Made by a program: the position numbers and the translations under genes. Of a DNA stretch of 41,256 bases, positions 1 to 10,578 are shown piece after piece. Below the pieces are notes generated by a model that saw only the letters and a program-made list of their open reading frames with translations, was not told the origin of the DNA and did no database searches. Position 1 is the first letter of the stretch, and each line of letters starts with the position of its first letter. The DNA is taken from positions 1 through 41,256 of the forward strand of contig SGPM01000251.1 of the NCBI GenBank assembly GCA_004802725.1, in the 5' to 3' direction. The DNA comes from Antrodiella citrinella (lineage: Eukaryota; Basidiomycota; Agaricomycetes; Polyporales; Steccherinaceae).

Positions 1-502
1 CTTCCATTGGTTCTGGTGAGACGGGTGCAGAGATGGGGGGCGTATCCTCAGAGGAGGAATCATCGTCATCGTTGTCGTTGTCAGATGCAGTAGTCGGCAT
101 CATGGGGATGTCAATCGATGTCGTCAATTGAGAAGTTGGAGAGGAAGGGGGAGTGGTGTCCTCTGATCCGGTCGGTTCGTCCTCCTGTGGCATCATCCCC
201 AGATTCTGCCTAATGCTGTAGCCCATTAGGACCACAACTTGGTTTTGCCATGCGCTATCCAGGAACCCTGCTTGTTGGTTCAGCTGGTCCATCTGCGCTT
301 GCAAGGTGACCATGGCAAGTTCCAATCCTTGTCGTGCAATGAGGTTTGCGTTTCTGGATTGCGCAACCTGTTTACTGGTGAAGAGGGTGGAACGGAGGAA
401 GGGGTTCTCGGGGTTGGCCTGCAGGAGCGCCTCAACATCTGCTTCAGAGTATTGGTTGACGATGATCTGGAGGGATGCGTTCATGGTGGCGAATGATGAC
501 AT
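1..502 (-). CDS. Unrecognised small protein, 3' end cut by window edge
   Basis: An open frame runs from an ATG at 502 to the left edge without a stop (about 167 codons). A second in-frame ATG lies at 484. The first 110 residues are amphipathic and Gln/Leu/Asn-rich, including a helical-looking stretch with repeated Q and L (LQAQMDQLNQQAG). The rest is acidic and Ser/Pro/Thr-rich (runs of D and S), probably disordered. I see no signal peptide, membrane segment or known domain. It lies 96 bp downstream of the stop of the next minus-strand ORF, in the same direction, so the two may be neighbours of one accessory locus or exons of one gene. The function is unknown. The clean frame to the edge is the only support for coding. 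Confidence 0.45.
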   Translation of the reverse strand, partial: MSSFATMNASLQIIVNQYSEADVEALLQANPENPFLRSTLFTSKQVAQSRNANLIARQGLELAMVTLQAQMDQLNQQAGFLDSAWQNQVVVLMGYSIRQNLGMMPQEDEPTGSEDTTPPSSPTSQLTTSIDIPMMPTTASDNDNDDDDSSSEDTPPISAPVSPEPME

Positions 503-598
503 GACAGATGAGGAATTCGAGTGTTTGAAGAAGGATGAGATCGACGAGAGAGGGAAGCTGCTGTTGAGTGACTGGTATCGATAATGCAGCTTTCTGAG

Positions 599-1303
599 CT
601 ATAAGATGTCTGGGATATCTTGATCAAGATTCCGCCACTGAATAGGGGAAAGCCGAGGGGAACGGGGATCAGTGTTGGACGACACTTCTTCTTGATCATC
701 TGGTTCCTCTATCACCGAAGGGATCTCTGATCCAGAAGCATCAGCTTGTATGCCGGCGGTATGGTAACTTGCCGGAGATAGTGATCGAGAATATGATGGA
801 GGGAATTCATAATCAGGGGCTTCTGTGTTCAGGGCATCATCGGAGTTAATGAGGCGAGGGATGTGGAGTGGCCCATAGGGTGCATCATCCATCTCTCCGA
901 TGGCTTGTCTCAGGGTATTAGATGTGATCACCGCATTCTGGAATGCTTTGTCCATAAAGCGACTAGCGACTCCTCTAAGATTGTGGATATGGGTAAGCGC
1001 AGGGATATGGTCTTGTTCGATGATCTGATCATCTAGTTGATCAAGGGCTTCAGCCAAGCACGTGTCTAGGATGAATCTTGCATTGTGGATCTGTCGAAGA
1101 CTGTGTCTGAGAACACGAGCTGCATGTAACACATGAGCAAAAGGAGGTGGATTGATGTCCATGTATCTTCTGTATTGTTCAGAATCTTCTTCCAGGTTGA
1201 TCAGTTCTGTGAATGAGTAGCGGAGACGAGCCTCGGCATGCGTATCAAAGGCGGCAGATTCATCGCTTGTGCTTCGAGCGGAGGAGGAGGATGTGTCAGA
1301 CAT
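599..1303 (-). CDS. Unrecognised 234-aa protein
   Basis: A single uninterrupted frame starts at the ATG at 1303 and ends with TAG at 601-599. The N-terminus is Ser-rich. Residues about 25-140 look helical and charged, with His/Arg/Leu patches such as LHAARVLRHSLRQIHNARF. The C-terminal 90 residues are acidic and Ser/Pro-rich, like the tail of the neighbouring downstream ORF. No catalytic motif, signal peptide or transmembrane segment is visible, and I do not recognise the family. It sits between a transposon-rich stretch and the truncated ORF at 1-502. Its accessory setting suggests a lineage-specific gene or part of a mobile element, but nothing in the sequence proves either. Confidence 0.45.
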   Translation of the reverse strand: MSDTSSSSARSTSDESAAFDTHAEARLRYSFTELINLEEDSEQYRRYMDINPPPFAHVLHAARVLRHSLRQIHNARFILDTCLAEALDQLDDQIIEQDHIPALTHIHNLRGVASRFMDKAFQNAVITSNTLRQAIGEMDDAPYGPLHIPRLINSDDALNTEAPDYEFPPSYSRSLSPASYHTAGIQADASGSEIPSVIEEPDDQEEVSSNTDPRSPRLSPIQWRNLDQDIPDIL

Positions 1304-1689
1304 GACAGGATCAGCAATATGACAATTTGATCCAGGAAAATTGATGGTGTCGGATTTTCAATGATGTCCACGGTATATTACCCCCAGTTGACGTTCAAGC
1401 TTGCCTCAAGCTTGAGAAGGCTGTTAGGGGTTCAATGTGTAGCAATCCAATTGCAAGGTCCAGTGGGTACTTGTATCATTGCATCCAATTGCAACGAGTT
1501 CTGTGAATTGCTTGTGCGGACGGGGTCTGCAAGGTCTGTGATCGGTCGATGAGATGCCACAGATAACATGTGGATCAATCAATCAAGGGTTCTGGGAGAT
1601 GATGGATCTGTGCCGCAGGTCAGCGGTCTGGGGATCTGCGATCTAGCAAGGGCTGTTCTTGTGTGATGCAGATCAATCTGATGGAGTGT

Positions 1690-2005
1690 TCTGGAAAAGC
1701 CTCTGCTGCGCCATGCAGCATCAGCGTGTTCTGTGTTCTGGAATTGGTGATGTTCTGGAACGTGAGTTCCAACTGCGCAGTGCAGATTTCTGGAGCGTTC
1801 TGAGGTTCTGGGATATTGATCCCAACTGCGAAAATGCAGATTTTTCTGACAGGGATTACATGGTTCTGAGACGTGAGTCCCAACTGCGCATCAGCAGATT
1901 TCTGATTGAATTTCAAGAATGGTTCTACTGCAACCTGCAGCTAGGATCTGGTGTGATGATTCACTGGTTCTGGAATGGGGATTCCAACTGCGTGGCATGC
2001 AGATG
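1690..2005. repeat. Degenerate tandem array of about 50-58-bp units, each with small hairpins
   Basis: Units share the pattern GGTTCTGG, then a 14-nt stem-loop, then AACTGCG and TGCAGAT. The stem-loops lie at 1757-1770, 1810-1823, 1868-1881 and 1972-1985: 5-bp stems, 4-nt loops. A second short inverted pair, CTGC/GCAG, follows each at 1773-1785, 1826-1839, 1884-1897 and 1988-2002. A damaged unit lies near 1920-1945 and another near 1690-1715, so spacing is about 52-58 bp. No gene is evident here. The array lies upstream of the CGGA-rich tract and the transposase remnant and may belong to the same element. Confidence 0.6.
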
Positions 2006-2009
2006 TTAA

Positions 2010-2762
2010 GTCCGTGCGGAGACGCTACGGATGGGGAACAGATGAAAGGACGGAGGTAGCGGAAGTGGTACGGAGATACTACGGACGTTACCGACTGGCT
2101 CCGACAGCGAGTACGGAGGCTCCGTTAAGGAGTTCGGAGGCGGAGTGGAGATGATCGGATGGATGCCGGAGTAAAGGAAGGGAGAGGGAAGGGCGGAACG
2201 ACGGGACGAAGGAGGGCGACGGTTGGACGGAGACGGAGTACACGAACACCACACAGTGGTGGGTGACGTGCTGTCGAGCTCAAGTAATGACAGAGGGTCG
2301 GAGGCCCGAGAGGAGAACACGGAAGAAACGTTAATTTACGAACTGGAGAAATGGTACAGTCCTGTCGTAGCTACTTATACTAACGGGGTACCCTACGGAG
2401 AATGGACAAAGTCCGGATCGGAGGTAGATAGTAGATAAGCGGAAACATGTAGGGGGCGAGGACTGTGACCGGAGGTCACTGACCGGAACATGAGGGAAAC
2501 ATGAACACTTGGTGAGGACGACGGAGGAAGGGATAATAAGGGAAGGAGGAGTCCAAGAGTAGAACATACCGGATGAGGAGGAGCACGGAGGTCTCCGAAG
2601 TAGCTCCGGATGTCCGGTAAGAAAACGTGAGCTCAACAGGAAAGCTCAGTAGATCATCACGGCATAAAACCCGTGAGCTCAATGTTCCTAAGTCAGAACG
2701 GACGCTACCGCGGAGGTGTCCTGGTGAACCTTGGAGGCCGGGCTCGGAGGGGTCCGGGCGGT
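2010..2762. other. Strand-asymmetric CGGA-rich tract, no convincing gene
   Basis: By hand count the plus strand carries about 29 CGGA tetramers in 750 bp against about 8 TCCG. Chance would give roughly three of each. The tract is purine-rich on the plus strand, and several minus-strand frames are open for about 100 codons. Those frames translate to low-complexity Ser/Pro-rich sequence without any recognisable domain and start at non-ATG codons, so I do not call them genes. The tract abuts the 5' end of the transposase remnant and may be its leader or a different degraded repeat. Confidence 0.45.
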
Positions 2763-4608
2763 AAGTCTGCACGAATATAACACCTACACTGATCTGAAAG
2801 CCCTTATCAGTCCACAGAACAAGTCTGGGAAGGGGAGAGCCAAGTTTTCAAGAAGCAACGCAGTTTGTGATTGGCTGCTGCATATGCAGACATTTCTGCA
2901 GATCTATTCTCATCAGGTCAATGTTGGTTGGATGAAAGCATCTGTGATGGTAGCTGCACAGCACAACTTTGGAACTCATCGCACTCAAAGTCTTTGCATC
3001 TGGACTCGCGCATTCATAGAAGACCGCCATGCTTTACCTGTTCCAAAGAACGCGAAATGGAACACTTCCGAGATTGTGGAGAATGTAGAACTTCGTAGCG
3101 CCATCATCCAACATCTACAGAGTCTTGACCCATACTGTCGTGCACAAGACATCATTGATTTCCTCGACAACTCCACAGTCTATGCAAAGCACAATCTACA
3201 CAAGAATATATGTCTCTCAACCGCCCAGGCGTGGATAAAGAAACTGGATTTTTGGTGGAGAAAGACACCCCGAGGCCAGTATGTCGATAGCCACAAGTGT
3301 GAAGATGTCGTGCGTTATCGACAGCAAACATATATTCCAGCGATCAAGGTGCTGAGGCCTGGCTTGGTGAAGTGGCTGCCGGACAGGTCAGGTCCAGATC
3401 CCTCTGAGCCAATCCTTCCAGGTGTTATTCGGATCATCATTTGGTGGCACAACAAGTTGATATTCTACATGAACGATCACTGGCAGATCCACTGGGTTCC
3501 AAAGGGAGAGAGCTGCCCACACCACAACCAAAGGGGGAAGGTGTATCCCTAATGATGGCAGATTTCTTCTCGGCAGACTTTGGCTGGCTATGTTCTGCTG
3601 ATGGTCCAGGTGCTTGATCAGCGTGTCACCTGTTCGAAGTGGGGAAGAATCAGGATGGTTACTTCACAAACGAGGACATCATTAGCCAAGCAGAAGATGC
3701 TGCTTTGATCGCACATGCTCGTTGGCCAGATTTTACTCATGTTTTCATGTACAACAACGCTACTATCTACCTCAAGTGTGAAGACGATGCTCTCTCCACC
3801 AGAGACATGTCGAAGAGCCCCATGCAAGTTGATCGGTTCAGAAACTTTAGTGTCGATCGGACCGTGATAGGACCAGATAGCAAGACCATCAAGGTTCACT
3901 CTCGTATGAGTGACGCCACGATGAATTATTGTACATCATTCACACAACCTCAATCACTGTACTTTCTACCAGACCATCCTCAGGCAGGCATCTTCAAAGG
4001 CATGGCAGTCATCCTGAAGGAGCATGGCTATGCTGATACTGATAAACTCTGCGCGGAATGCAAGAAGTTTGACTGCGCAAAGCCACCTGCTTCTGTTGAC
4101 TGCGAAGACACCTGATATCTCAATAACCCTTGTTGTTGCCAACAACTTCTCTATCATCAGCCCGATTTTTGCGATGTTTCACCCAGGCTCAAGACTCGCC
4201 TGAAGGCTCTCGGCGTTGACTATATCTTCCTCCCCAAGTTCTACTGTGAGCTGAACCCAATTGAGCAGTGTTGGGGTCATGCCAAGCAGGAGTATCACAA
4301 GCTGCCTCTATTGAAGAGCGAGGAGTCCATGGAGACTTATGTGATGAAGATGCTTGATGATATTCCGATCACCAGCATATGAAAGTACGTGAATTTTTCG
4401 CTTTTTTACCAACTTGAAGTTGATCTCATGTTTTCACAGGTACTACACACGCTCTATGCGTTTCGCGCATTCATACGAGCTCAGTCTCAACAGAATTCAA
4501 GCAGCGTGGGCGGTGAAACAATACAAAGGCCATCGCACAATCTCTGTGATGATTTTTGACAGATTGACAATGGAGGGCCTTGCACTGGAGTCTCCAGCTC
4601 TCGAGTAA
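2763..4608 (+). pseudogene. DDE-superfamily transposase remnant (catalytically dead, frameshifted)
   Basis: Pieces of one transposase run in order. An N-terminal DNA-binding region at about 2763-3300 contains an RAQDIIDFL and LSTAQAWIKKL helix set. The catalytic core follows at about 3430-4380, and a C-terminal segment ends at 4608. The frame shifts near 3530, where the local frame stops at 3552 while the expected continuation (LMMADFFSADFGWL) lies in another frame. Further stops occur near 3611, 4114 and 4381. An apparent intron of about 55 nt (4384-4439) precedes the last exon, which begins YYTRSMRFAHSYEL. From memory of the family, the core should have HDE, a DNAT-like motif and LNxIEQCW. 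Here they read HNK, YNNAT and LNPIEQCW, so two of the three catalytic acids are Asn. No terminal repeats were found. Confident as a transposase relic; the exact superfamily is uncertain. Confidence 0.82.
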
Positions 4609-5237
4609 TGTTTTATACTGATGTATATCCATTTGCCGATGTACGATACATGCCTATTCTAATGTTCTTGTTTTTTGCACATTTTCATTCATGTTTTGTG
4701 CGCGCAACATATCATTTTCAGTGTTACTTCATAACGGTGTCCATATCACACCATAAAAAACTGGCAGGTATGAGGATTTTCATGTGATTTTGGTCACAGT
4801 AATGTCGTTGTTGGAAATGAAATGGGCCTACCTTAGCAGATCTACAACACATACAGCACTGAGATCTGCTTAACTGTATAATGTCTTGTCTCAATTACTG
4901 CAATGTAAAAACTGCTCTTACTATGTATAACCGGTACATCGTCACTATCAGAGAGTCGTCTTTTGGCCTTCTGGGCCAATCAGGAGCATCAAAAGTTGAT
5001 GCTGACTAATATTTTGGCGGGGCGACGACTCTCTGATAGTGACGATGTACCGGTTATACATAGTATATGTCATAAAAATGCTCTATCTAAGACAGCTAGA
5101 TAAATAAAGCATTCCCGAATCTTATTATCTTGTACACATTGCATTCTGTACACGACAAGCTAATAGTGATACCAACATGAATCACCACGGTGCACCCCTG
5201 AATCCGCTGCTCGTAGCTAAATTCAAAGACCCTCCTG
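4609..5237. other. Intergenic stretch holding a MITE-like element
   Basis: This lies between the transposase remnant and the 3' end of the Sec24 gene. Apart from the inverted-repeat element at 4921-5063 it is AT-rich and I see no gene, tRNA or other repeat. It must contain the Sec24 3' UTR and polyadenylation site near its right end. Confidence 0.6.
4921..5063. mobile_element. MITE-like element with perfect 40-bp terminal inverted repeats
   Basis: The left arm 4921-4960, beginning CTATGTATAACCGG, is the exact reverse complement of 5024-5063 (40 of 40 bases). The element is flanked by TA at 4919-4920 and 5064-5065, consistent with a TA target-site duplication of the Tc1/mariner/pogo type. The 63-bp interior has no coding capacity and holds two smaller hairpins: TTGGCC/GGCCAA at 4964-4980 and GCATCA/TGATGC at about 4986-5002. 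The lack of any arm mismatch suggests recent insertion or maintenance as a foldback. It does not share obvious ends with the nearby transposase remnant. It could also be transcribed as a hairpin RNA. Confidence 0.8.
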
Positions 5238-8200
5238 TTAGCTGAACATCATGATAATGAGTGTCGTTCGATAGACAAAAGTGTAAGCACTTACCGCGAC
5301 ACTGATTTGTTTATACACCACACATAGATCTTCCACAAACAAAAATTAGCACAGATCTGGCATAGATTGTTCCACTCACAATCTGGATACGACATCGCCG
5401 CATTGTTCTCGTCTTCTACGAGCATATCGCTGAAGTCGATCTCTGATCCATCCATGTTCTGCCTGCACACCACAAACTTGGGTACTCTTCCTCCACGCAT
5501 TAGTGTGCGGTGCGTGAGGATGTTGCGAACTTGTGTGGAAAGAAGAGATTCGAGGGCTGGAAGTTGTGTCTACAAAGCTGAATGATCAGCCAAAGCCCGG
5601 TGGTGACGAGAAGCATGGCATAGCGCACCATGTTGCGGTCAACATCGTTGATGTCCTCAACTCCGAAGAGGTCTCGAAGGAGCTGGGGCGACACGCTGGC
5701 ACCGATCCAGATCATAATGAGATCCTCGTTATCTACGTTCCAAACCATCAACTAATCGTAACAAGTAGTATCATCGCGTGTTACGCACCAACAAGATAGA
5801 CCCCATGCCCTGTCATGAAAAGATGACTATCCCTCATCAACGCCGGGAAGTCAATCTCTCCCGTATTCGGATTTGGCACCGCGATCGTTCCGTGAAGGTC
5901 GTGGAGCGCAAGCAGTGGTGGATACAGATTCTGCATAATCGATCGCGCACTCATAGCCATGATCTTGTGTATCCAATAGTTACGAACATCTGCCGCCACG
6001 CGTCCACCTACGGGAAGTCAGGGACTGTCTGAAAGAATATAGTCAGAGACATACCTCGCAGAGCTTTGCATTTGTGCATGCACAGAGTGTACACAGGTAA
6101 AGCGCGAAAAGCCTCCGGTATAATCAACTACACAGTAAATTTGGAGGTCAATACAGTCCGATAATGACCGCGGCATGCAGCTTACCTGAGAAGGTGCGGT
6201 TGAGGCTGCACAATTCCTCCTATATCCAAGTAAGATGGAAGAACACTTTTCTGTCAAATCGTCTTTGATATAACCAAGCTTGTAGCTGGGAACCCTGCCA
6301 ATGGCTAGCGCGACACCAGCTCTGTCACCACTCGAAAAGCAGAATGACACGACTCACCTTCTCGGACCATATGCGATACTACTGTATCCATATCCGCAAA
6401 ACGGAAGACACTTCCAGCTAAGGTTGCTACCTGGAGAGCAACATTAAGCGTGCGCACCCGGCGTTGACCGTCCGCGGTGGTATACAAGATCGCACACTGG
6501 ATGTACGCTTGCTTGCGATCGTCCAGGGTATGTGTGTGTTCTAGGATAGCTGTCAGCGCCTTATCAGCATCCATTGTCCCGAACTCAAGGTCGCCCGACG
6601 AGTTCTCGTAGTAGTTCCCAAGATACTTCTGCACACGAAGGCCTGAATTAGACATGAGATACCGCAAACGACGAGAATGAGGGTATTTAAATGCTTACCG
6701 TACGATGTGCGCACTCGCATAACGGCGCTGTATACAGTCATACGCGCGACGAGACGGCGAAGTTGAGAGTTCAAGGCTAAACTGTCCCGTGTAGGATCGA
6801 AGCGAGGATGAAGGAATATTTCGCCACCCGTGACCGTTGACACCACACCTGTTCCGTCAAGCTCAGGGAAGTGAAGAAAGATACCGTTGCAGTCGAGAAA
6901 TACCTATTGTGCCGATATCCATAGGCTTGAACGGGCTAAGGAAAAGGCTCACACCAACGCCCCCCTCCACGCATTGCACACCAATATCTTGCCAGGTGTC
7001 ATCGCGAGGTTTATAAAGGGCCAGTTCCTTCTCAGTGTCGTAGAGCTCAGCCTCGTCGTCTCTCGGCTTCAGAGCTCCTATGCCAATGGTAGGCATCGTG
7101 GTAGCAAAAGCGACCAGCTGCCCTCCTCGTCCGGCCTACACATTCATGAGAATTGGTTCGCATTACACAGAAGAGCGTCTTACCAATGCTGCCAAGCCGC
7201 CAATTAGCGTGGATCCCAATGCAGATTCTGACATAGCGTAAATTTCGTCTCGTTGCATGATTGAAGTCAATAATGGCTCCAGTAGATGCCTAGAAAGCCT
7301 CTATTAGTGGGAAACGGAAACGATGCTGATGCCATACCTAGACTCTACTGCATCCACAAAGAGGTCTTCCCTGGATGGTACAAATACGTCTTCGAGATCA
7401 GGAACGACAAGCATTTGCGCCCTCTCTAAATGCGACTACACTTGTGGAGCACAAAGGACTGCCTGGTTATTTAAGACTAGGCATAGATGCAGAAACAGCA
7501 TACGCACAGCAAGATTGTAGAAATGCAACGTCCGGTCAAAAGTAATGATGCAAAGTCGACTATGTGGGGGAAAGCACGGCTCCAGCGTGTTTCCCGTTTC
7601 AGACGGGCCACCATACAGGATATGCAGTAGAGATTGACATGCCGCACGCGTGAAACCGCTCCGGTAGGCGTCCATGGAGACATCAATGGCGAAGACGTAG
7701 TTCAACGGTTCGGGTTTCCGGCGGCCAGCGACGGGTTCCGGCATGACGGGTTGGTACAGAGGGTTCAATCCGGGAGGTGGATGAGGAGCCCAATAGTCTT
7801 CGGAGACGGTGAAGTCCACGGTACCCTTGTTCAGCTCGGGGCGTTCGGCATGGTCTGTACGCAAAAGGTTCGCATCCAGTGGACAATAGTCGTCTGGATC
7901 CACTGAGAAACAGTCTATGTCAGCACTATGGGTCCATGAAAAGGGAAAATACGCCACCTTCTGTCTCATGCTCGCACAAATTGCACTTCCACCTGACACC
8001 GTTGTTCACCCAAGTACACCAAGGGTTGATATATCCACGACATTTGCTACATCGCGCAGGACCACTTGACTTCGTCGACACCAGCGGAACGTGTTCCTCG
8101 CGAGATTCTTGGTCGGGGAACGGGTGGATGATCGTGGAAAGCGGAATTTCGCATTCCGCAGCCAGTCTGGACGAACTGGGGACGGTCCAAGTGGAGACAC

Positions 8201-8553
8201 GGACGTATCTTGGAGACGAATTGCCTGCAAAACTTAGTAAACCGACACTATGCGAGAGTACAGTTGACATACCTTGGTCAATTGCCGTGTAATGAGTGGT
8301 AGACAACGGGACATGGCTACCGGGTAACGTCATATACGTTGAATTCTCCCATGACTCCTTGTCGGCCTCAATAACCTCCACAGGCGATGGTATCTGGTGT
8401 GGGTCTATCACAGGTCGTATGCCTGGTCAACGGTATGCCATAGTAAGACAGTGGATGTAAAGTCACGAGATTGACTTGCGTACCCTTATGACGAAGGCCA
8501 GCACTGTGCGGAGGTTGGGGAATATGGTGGGAAGTAGCATTGTGTGCATACAT
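5238..8553 (-). CDS. SEC24: Sec24-family COPII coat protein
   Basis: Sec24 pairs with Sec23 in the inner COPII coat and selects cargo for ER-to-Golgi vesicles. The ATG at 8553 opens MYAHN...IPQPPHSAG, a conserved Sec24 segment. The first intron (8483-8423) joins HKG to [14 protein letters not shown] Cys4 zinc finger follows (CSKCRGY...CNLCEHE, near 7990-8060), then the trunk domain ([22 protein letters not shown]), the beta-sandwich (near 6900-7100 and 6780), the helical region ([17 protein letters not shown], near 6200) and a gelsolin-like end ([17 protein letters not shown], near 5680). Splicing at 5377 restores [12 protein letters not shown] at the C-terminus. The stop is TAA at 5240-5238 unless a last small intron is used. 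There are roughly a dozen exons and about 900 residues. The long disordered N-terminus of many Sec24s is missing or short. Introns inside 5500-7450 are only approximately placed. Confidence 0.93.
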
Positions 8554-8809
8554 GCGACGAAAGGATGCGAATTCGAAGAGGTCAAAGGGGAACGAAAAGT
8601 AAACAACTTAAGCTGAAGCTCAAAAGAATCTGTGATCAAAGGTACGAGTTCGTTATTGAAAGTCTCCAGCACAGACTGACCCTAACCCTGATGTCACGCC
8701 CAGAGAAGACGAAAGCTTTGTAATACACAATTGAACAGGAAGTACAATAATGAAAATAGTTATACAACTTAGAGGGTATGAAAATATGTGGGTGTATACG
8801 ACGCAGTCA

Positions 8810-9945
8810 TCAAAACTCAAGTGCTAAAGGTCCACCCATCTCCGAAAAAGCTTGCAGCGCCATCATGACCCACGCCCGTAAGTACATCATCAAAGAGGGG
8901 GTCCTTATAGGACGACGTGGCAGGTTGACGGGAGATACATTCCACGCTGATTGTCCATCGAAGAGTGATTGAGCTGACGGAGAGTCCGGGTGGTGAGAAT
9001 GCTCAGGAGCAAGGGACGATAAGAGGATGTCGAGACTGGCGGATAGTACATCAAAAGACGGCAATCCAACAGAGGGAGATGTGGTGGAAGGACCGCTGAG
9101 TAGAAAGGGAAAATGATCGCTCTGAAGCAGCGCACGATCCCCGGGTACGAGTGATAGATCCTTGACAGGATGTATCGCTGACCCGGACGCCTCTTGTACC
9201 TGAGAGTGCTGGGTGGCCTTCAACTTGGCGATCGGGGTTGGGACGGAGATAGAAGCGAAGGTATGGGGCTGTATATAAATTTCAATCTCTATAGAGTGTT
9301 AAAAGGTGAAAAATAGACTCACGAGGATGGAACCTTCAGCATCGCGCTCCACGAGCAGAACGTGATCGTCGACATCATCTCCGCAACTAACACTCTTGTC
9401 CGCTTTGGTCGACTTCTTACTTCTACGCGGACTACTGCGAACAGGTTCAGGTTTATATCCATGCATCTGCTTCCTATGGCGCGTGAGCGACCCTGGGTCA
9501 GCAGTCCGGAAGGGGCATGGGACGACATCGTCATCGGTATCGACTGTCTTGTAAGGACAAATGAATCTCTTCTCCCCATCGCTGAAGAAAGATATGTTAG
9601 GCACTGACAATCAACGCGTGGCGTGGGTTAGCTCATTGTACTGCTCCCTTGTGAGTCTTGAGATTGGACTTCTGGAGAGTGGCGTAGTCGCAACCAGCAA
9701 TCTCACAACGGTGAAGGCTGTAAGAATTGGTGAGTCGACGCAACAGCTCGATATAATCTGAACGTACAAGTCTTCCTTGTTCTTGGAATGAAGCTTTGAA
9801 TGCCTGACAAGGTCGCATCGTTTGGTGAAAGAACTGTCACAGCCGCTCACGAAGCATTGATACTAGGAAAGGGTATAATGTGAAGGGACGTTTTGACACA
9901 CTGACGAGGAAGTACCTTATGTCTTTCCGTACGAATCGCGGGCAT
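8810..9945 (-). CDS. C2H2 zinc-finger protein, probable transcription factor
   Basis: Exon 1 is tiny (MPAIRTERHK, 9945-9916). A short intron to 9863 leads into YQCFVSGCDSSFTKRCDLVRHSKLH, a regular C-x4-C-x12-H-x3-H finger. The next intron (donor near 9768) joins to CEIAGCDYATLQKSNLKTH, a second finger with an imperfect last His. After another splice near 9610-9650, not fixed with certainty, comes DGEKRF and a third finger with unusually wide cysteines (C-x13-C-x12-H-x4-H). It is followed by a basic stretch (SSPRRSKKSTK) that could be a nuclear signal. The last exon (about 9270-8810) is Ser/Pro-rich and ends at a stop at 8812-8810. Length is roughly 330 residues. The target genes are unknown. 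Confidence 0.75.
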
Positions 9946-10578
9946 ATTGGCTAGTACGACTCAGAAGAAGTAGCTGGTGTGAATGGGAGCCTAGAGGTCG
10001 AATACAAGGGGTCGATGTGCGTCGCTCGACTCTTCGATGTCGACGGGAATTGTGAGGAGCACATTGTAGAAATGAGGAGATAAATAGAGGCAAAAAAACT
10101 TCCGCCTCTTTGACATTACGGGAGGGGCTGTGAAAACAGCATGTATACCACAAGGCAAGAGGGGACAATTGGTTGTTGACCAAAATCCGCGGGGTGGACC
10201 TACATGGAACAAACAGTGGAACAAACATATTCCTCAGCTGGAAGTCGGCATTGCCAAGGATGCAGATTCTATTATTTGTCCTAGAGGGTCCACTTATCAA
10301 CCGAGGCAATCAGCCAAGTTTCCCAGGCTCTCAAACCTAGACTTCTGCACGTGTAACACTGCTTGGTTCGGAATAGACTACCAATTTGGACAGCACCTGA
10401 ACAGCATCGCTGATGCTATGTGAGCTCGAGCCCGGGCTCTCTCTCATGTGCTCGTATGTTCATAACGCACGATCCCGCGCCCGTTGCTGTCCAATGCCGA
10501 CGAGCCACGCTCGGAATCTTAAGCTAGAGATAGTTGTTCAGAATTAGTTATCCTAGCTGTCATTGGTAACACTCACCC

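Noticed and set aside
2006..2772. Three overlapping minus-strand frames of about 100 codons
   Set aside because: They start at non-ATG codons, are low-complexity Ser/Pro-rich and follow from the CGGA/TCCG bias; no domain is visible.
8680..8700. CCCTAACCCT, telomere-like
   Set aside because: Fewer than two full units inside a normal promoter; no longer array.
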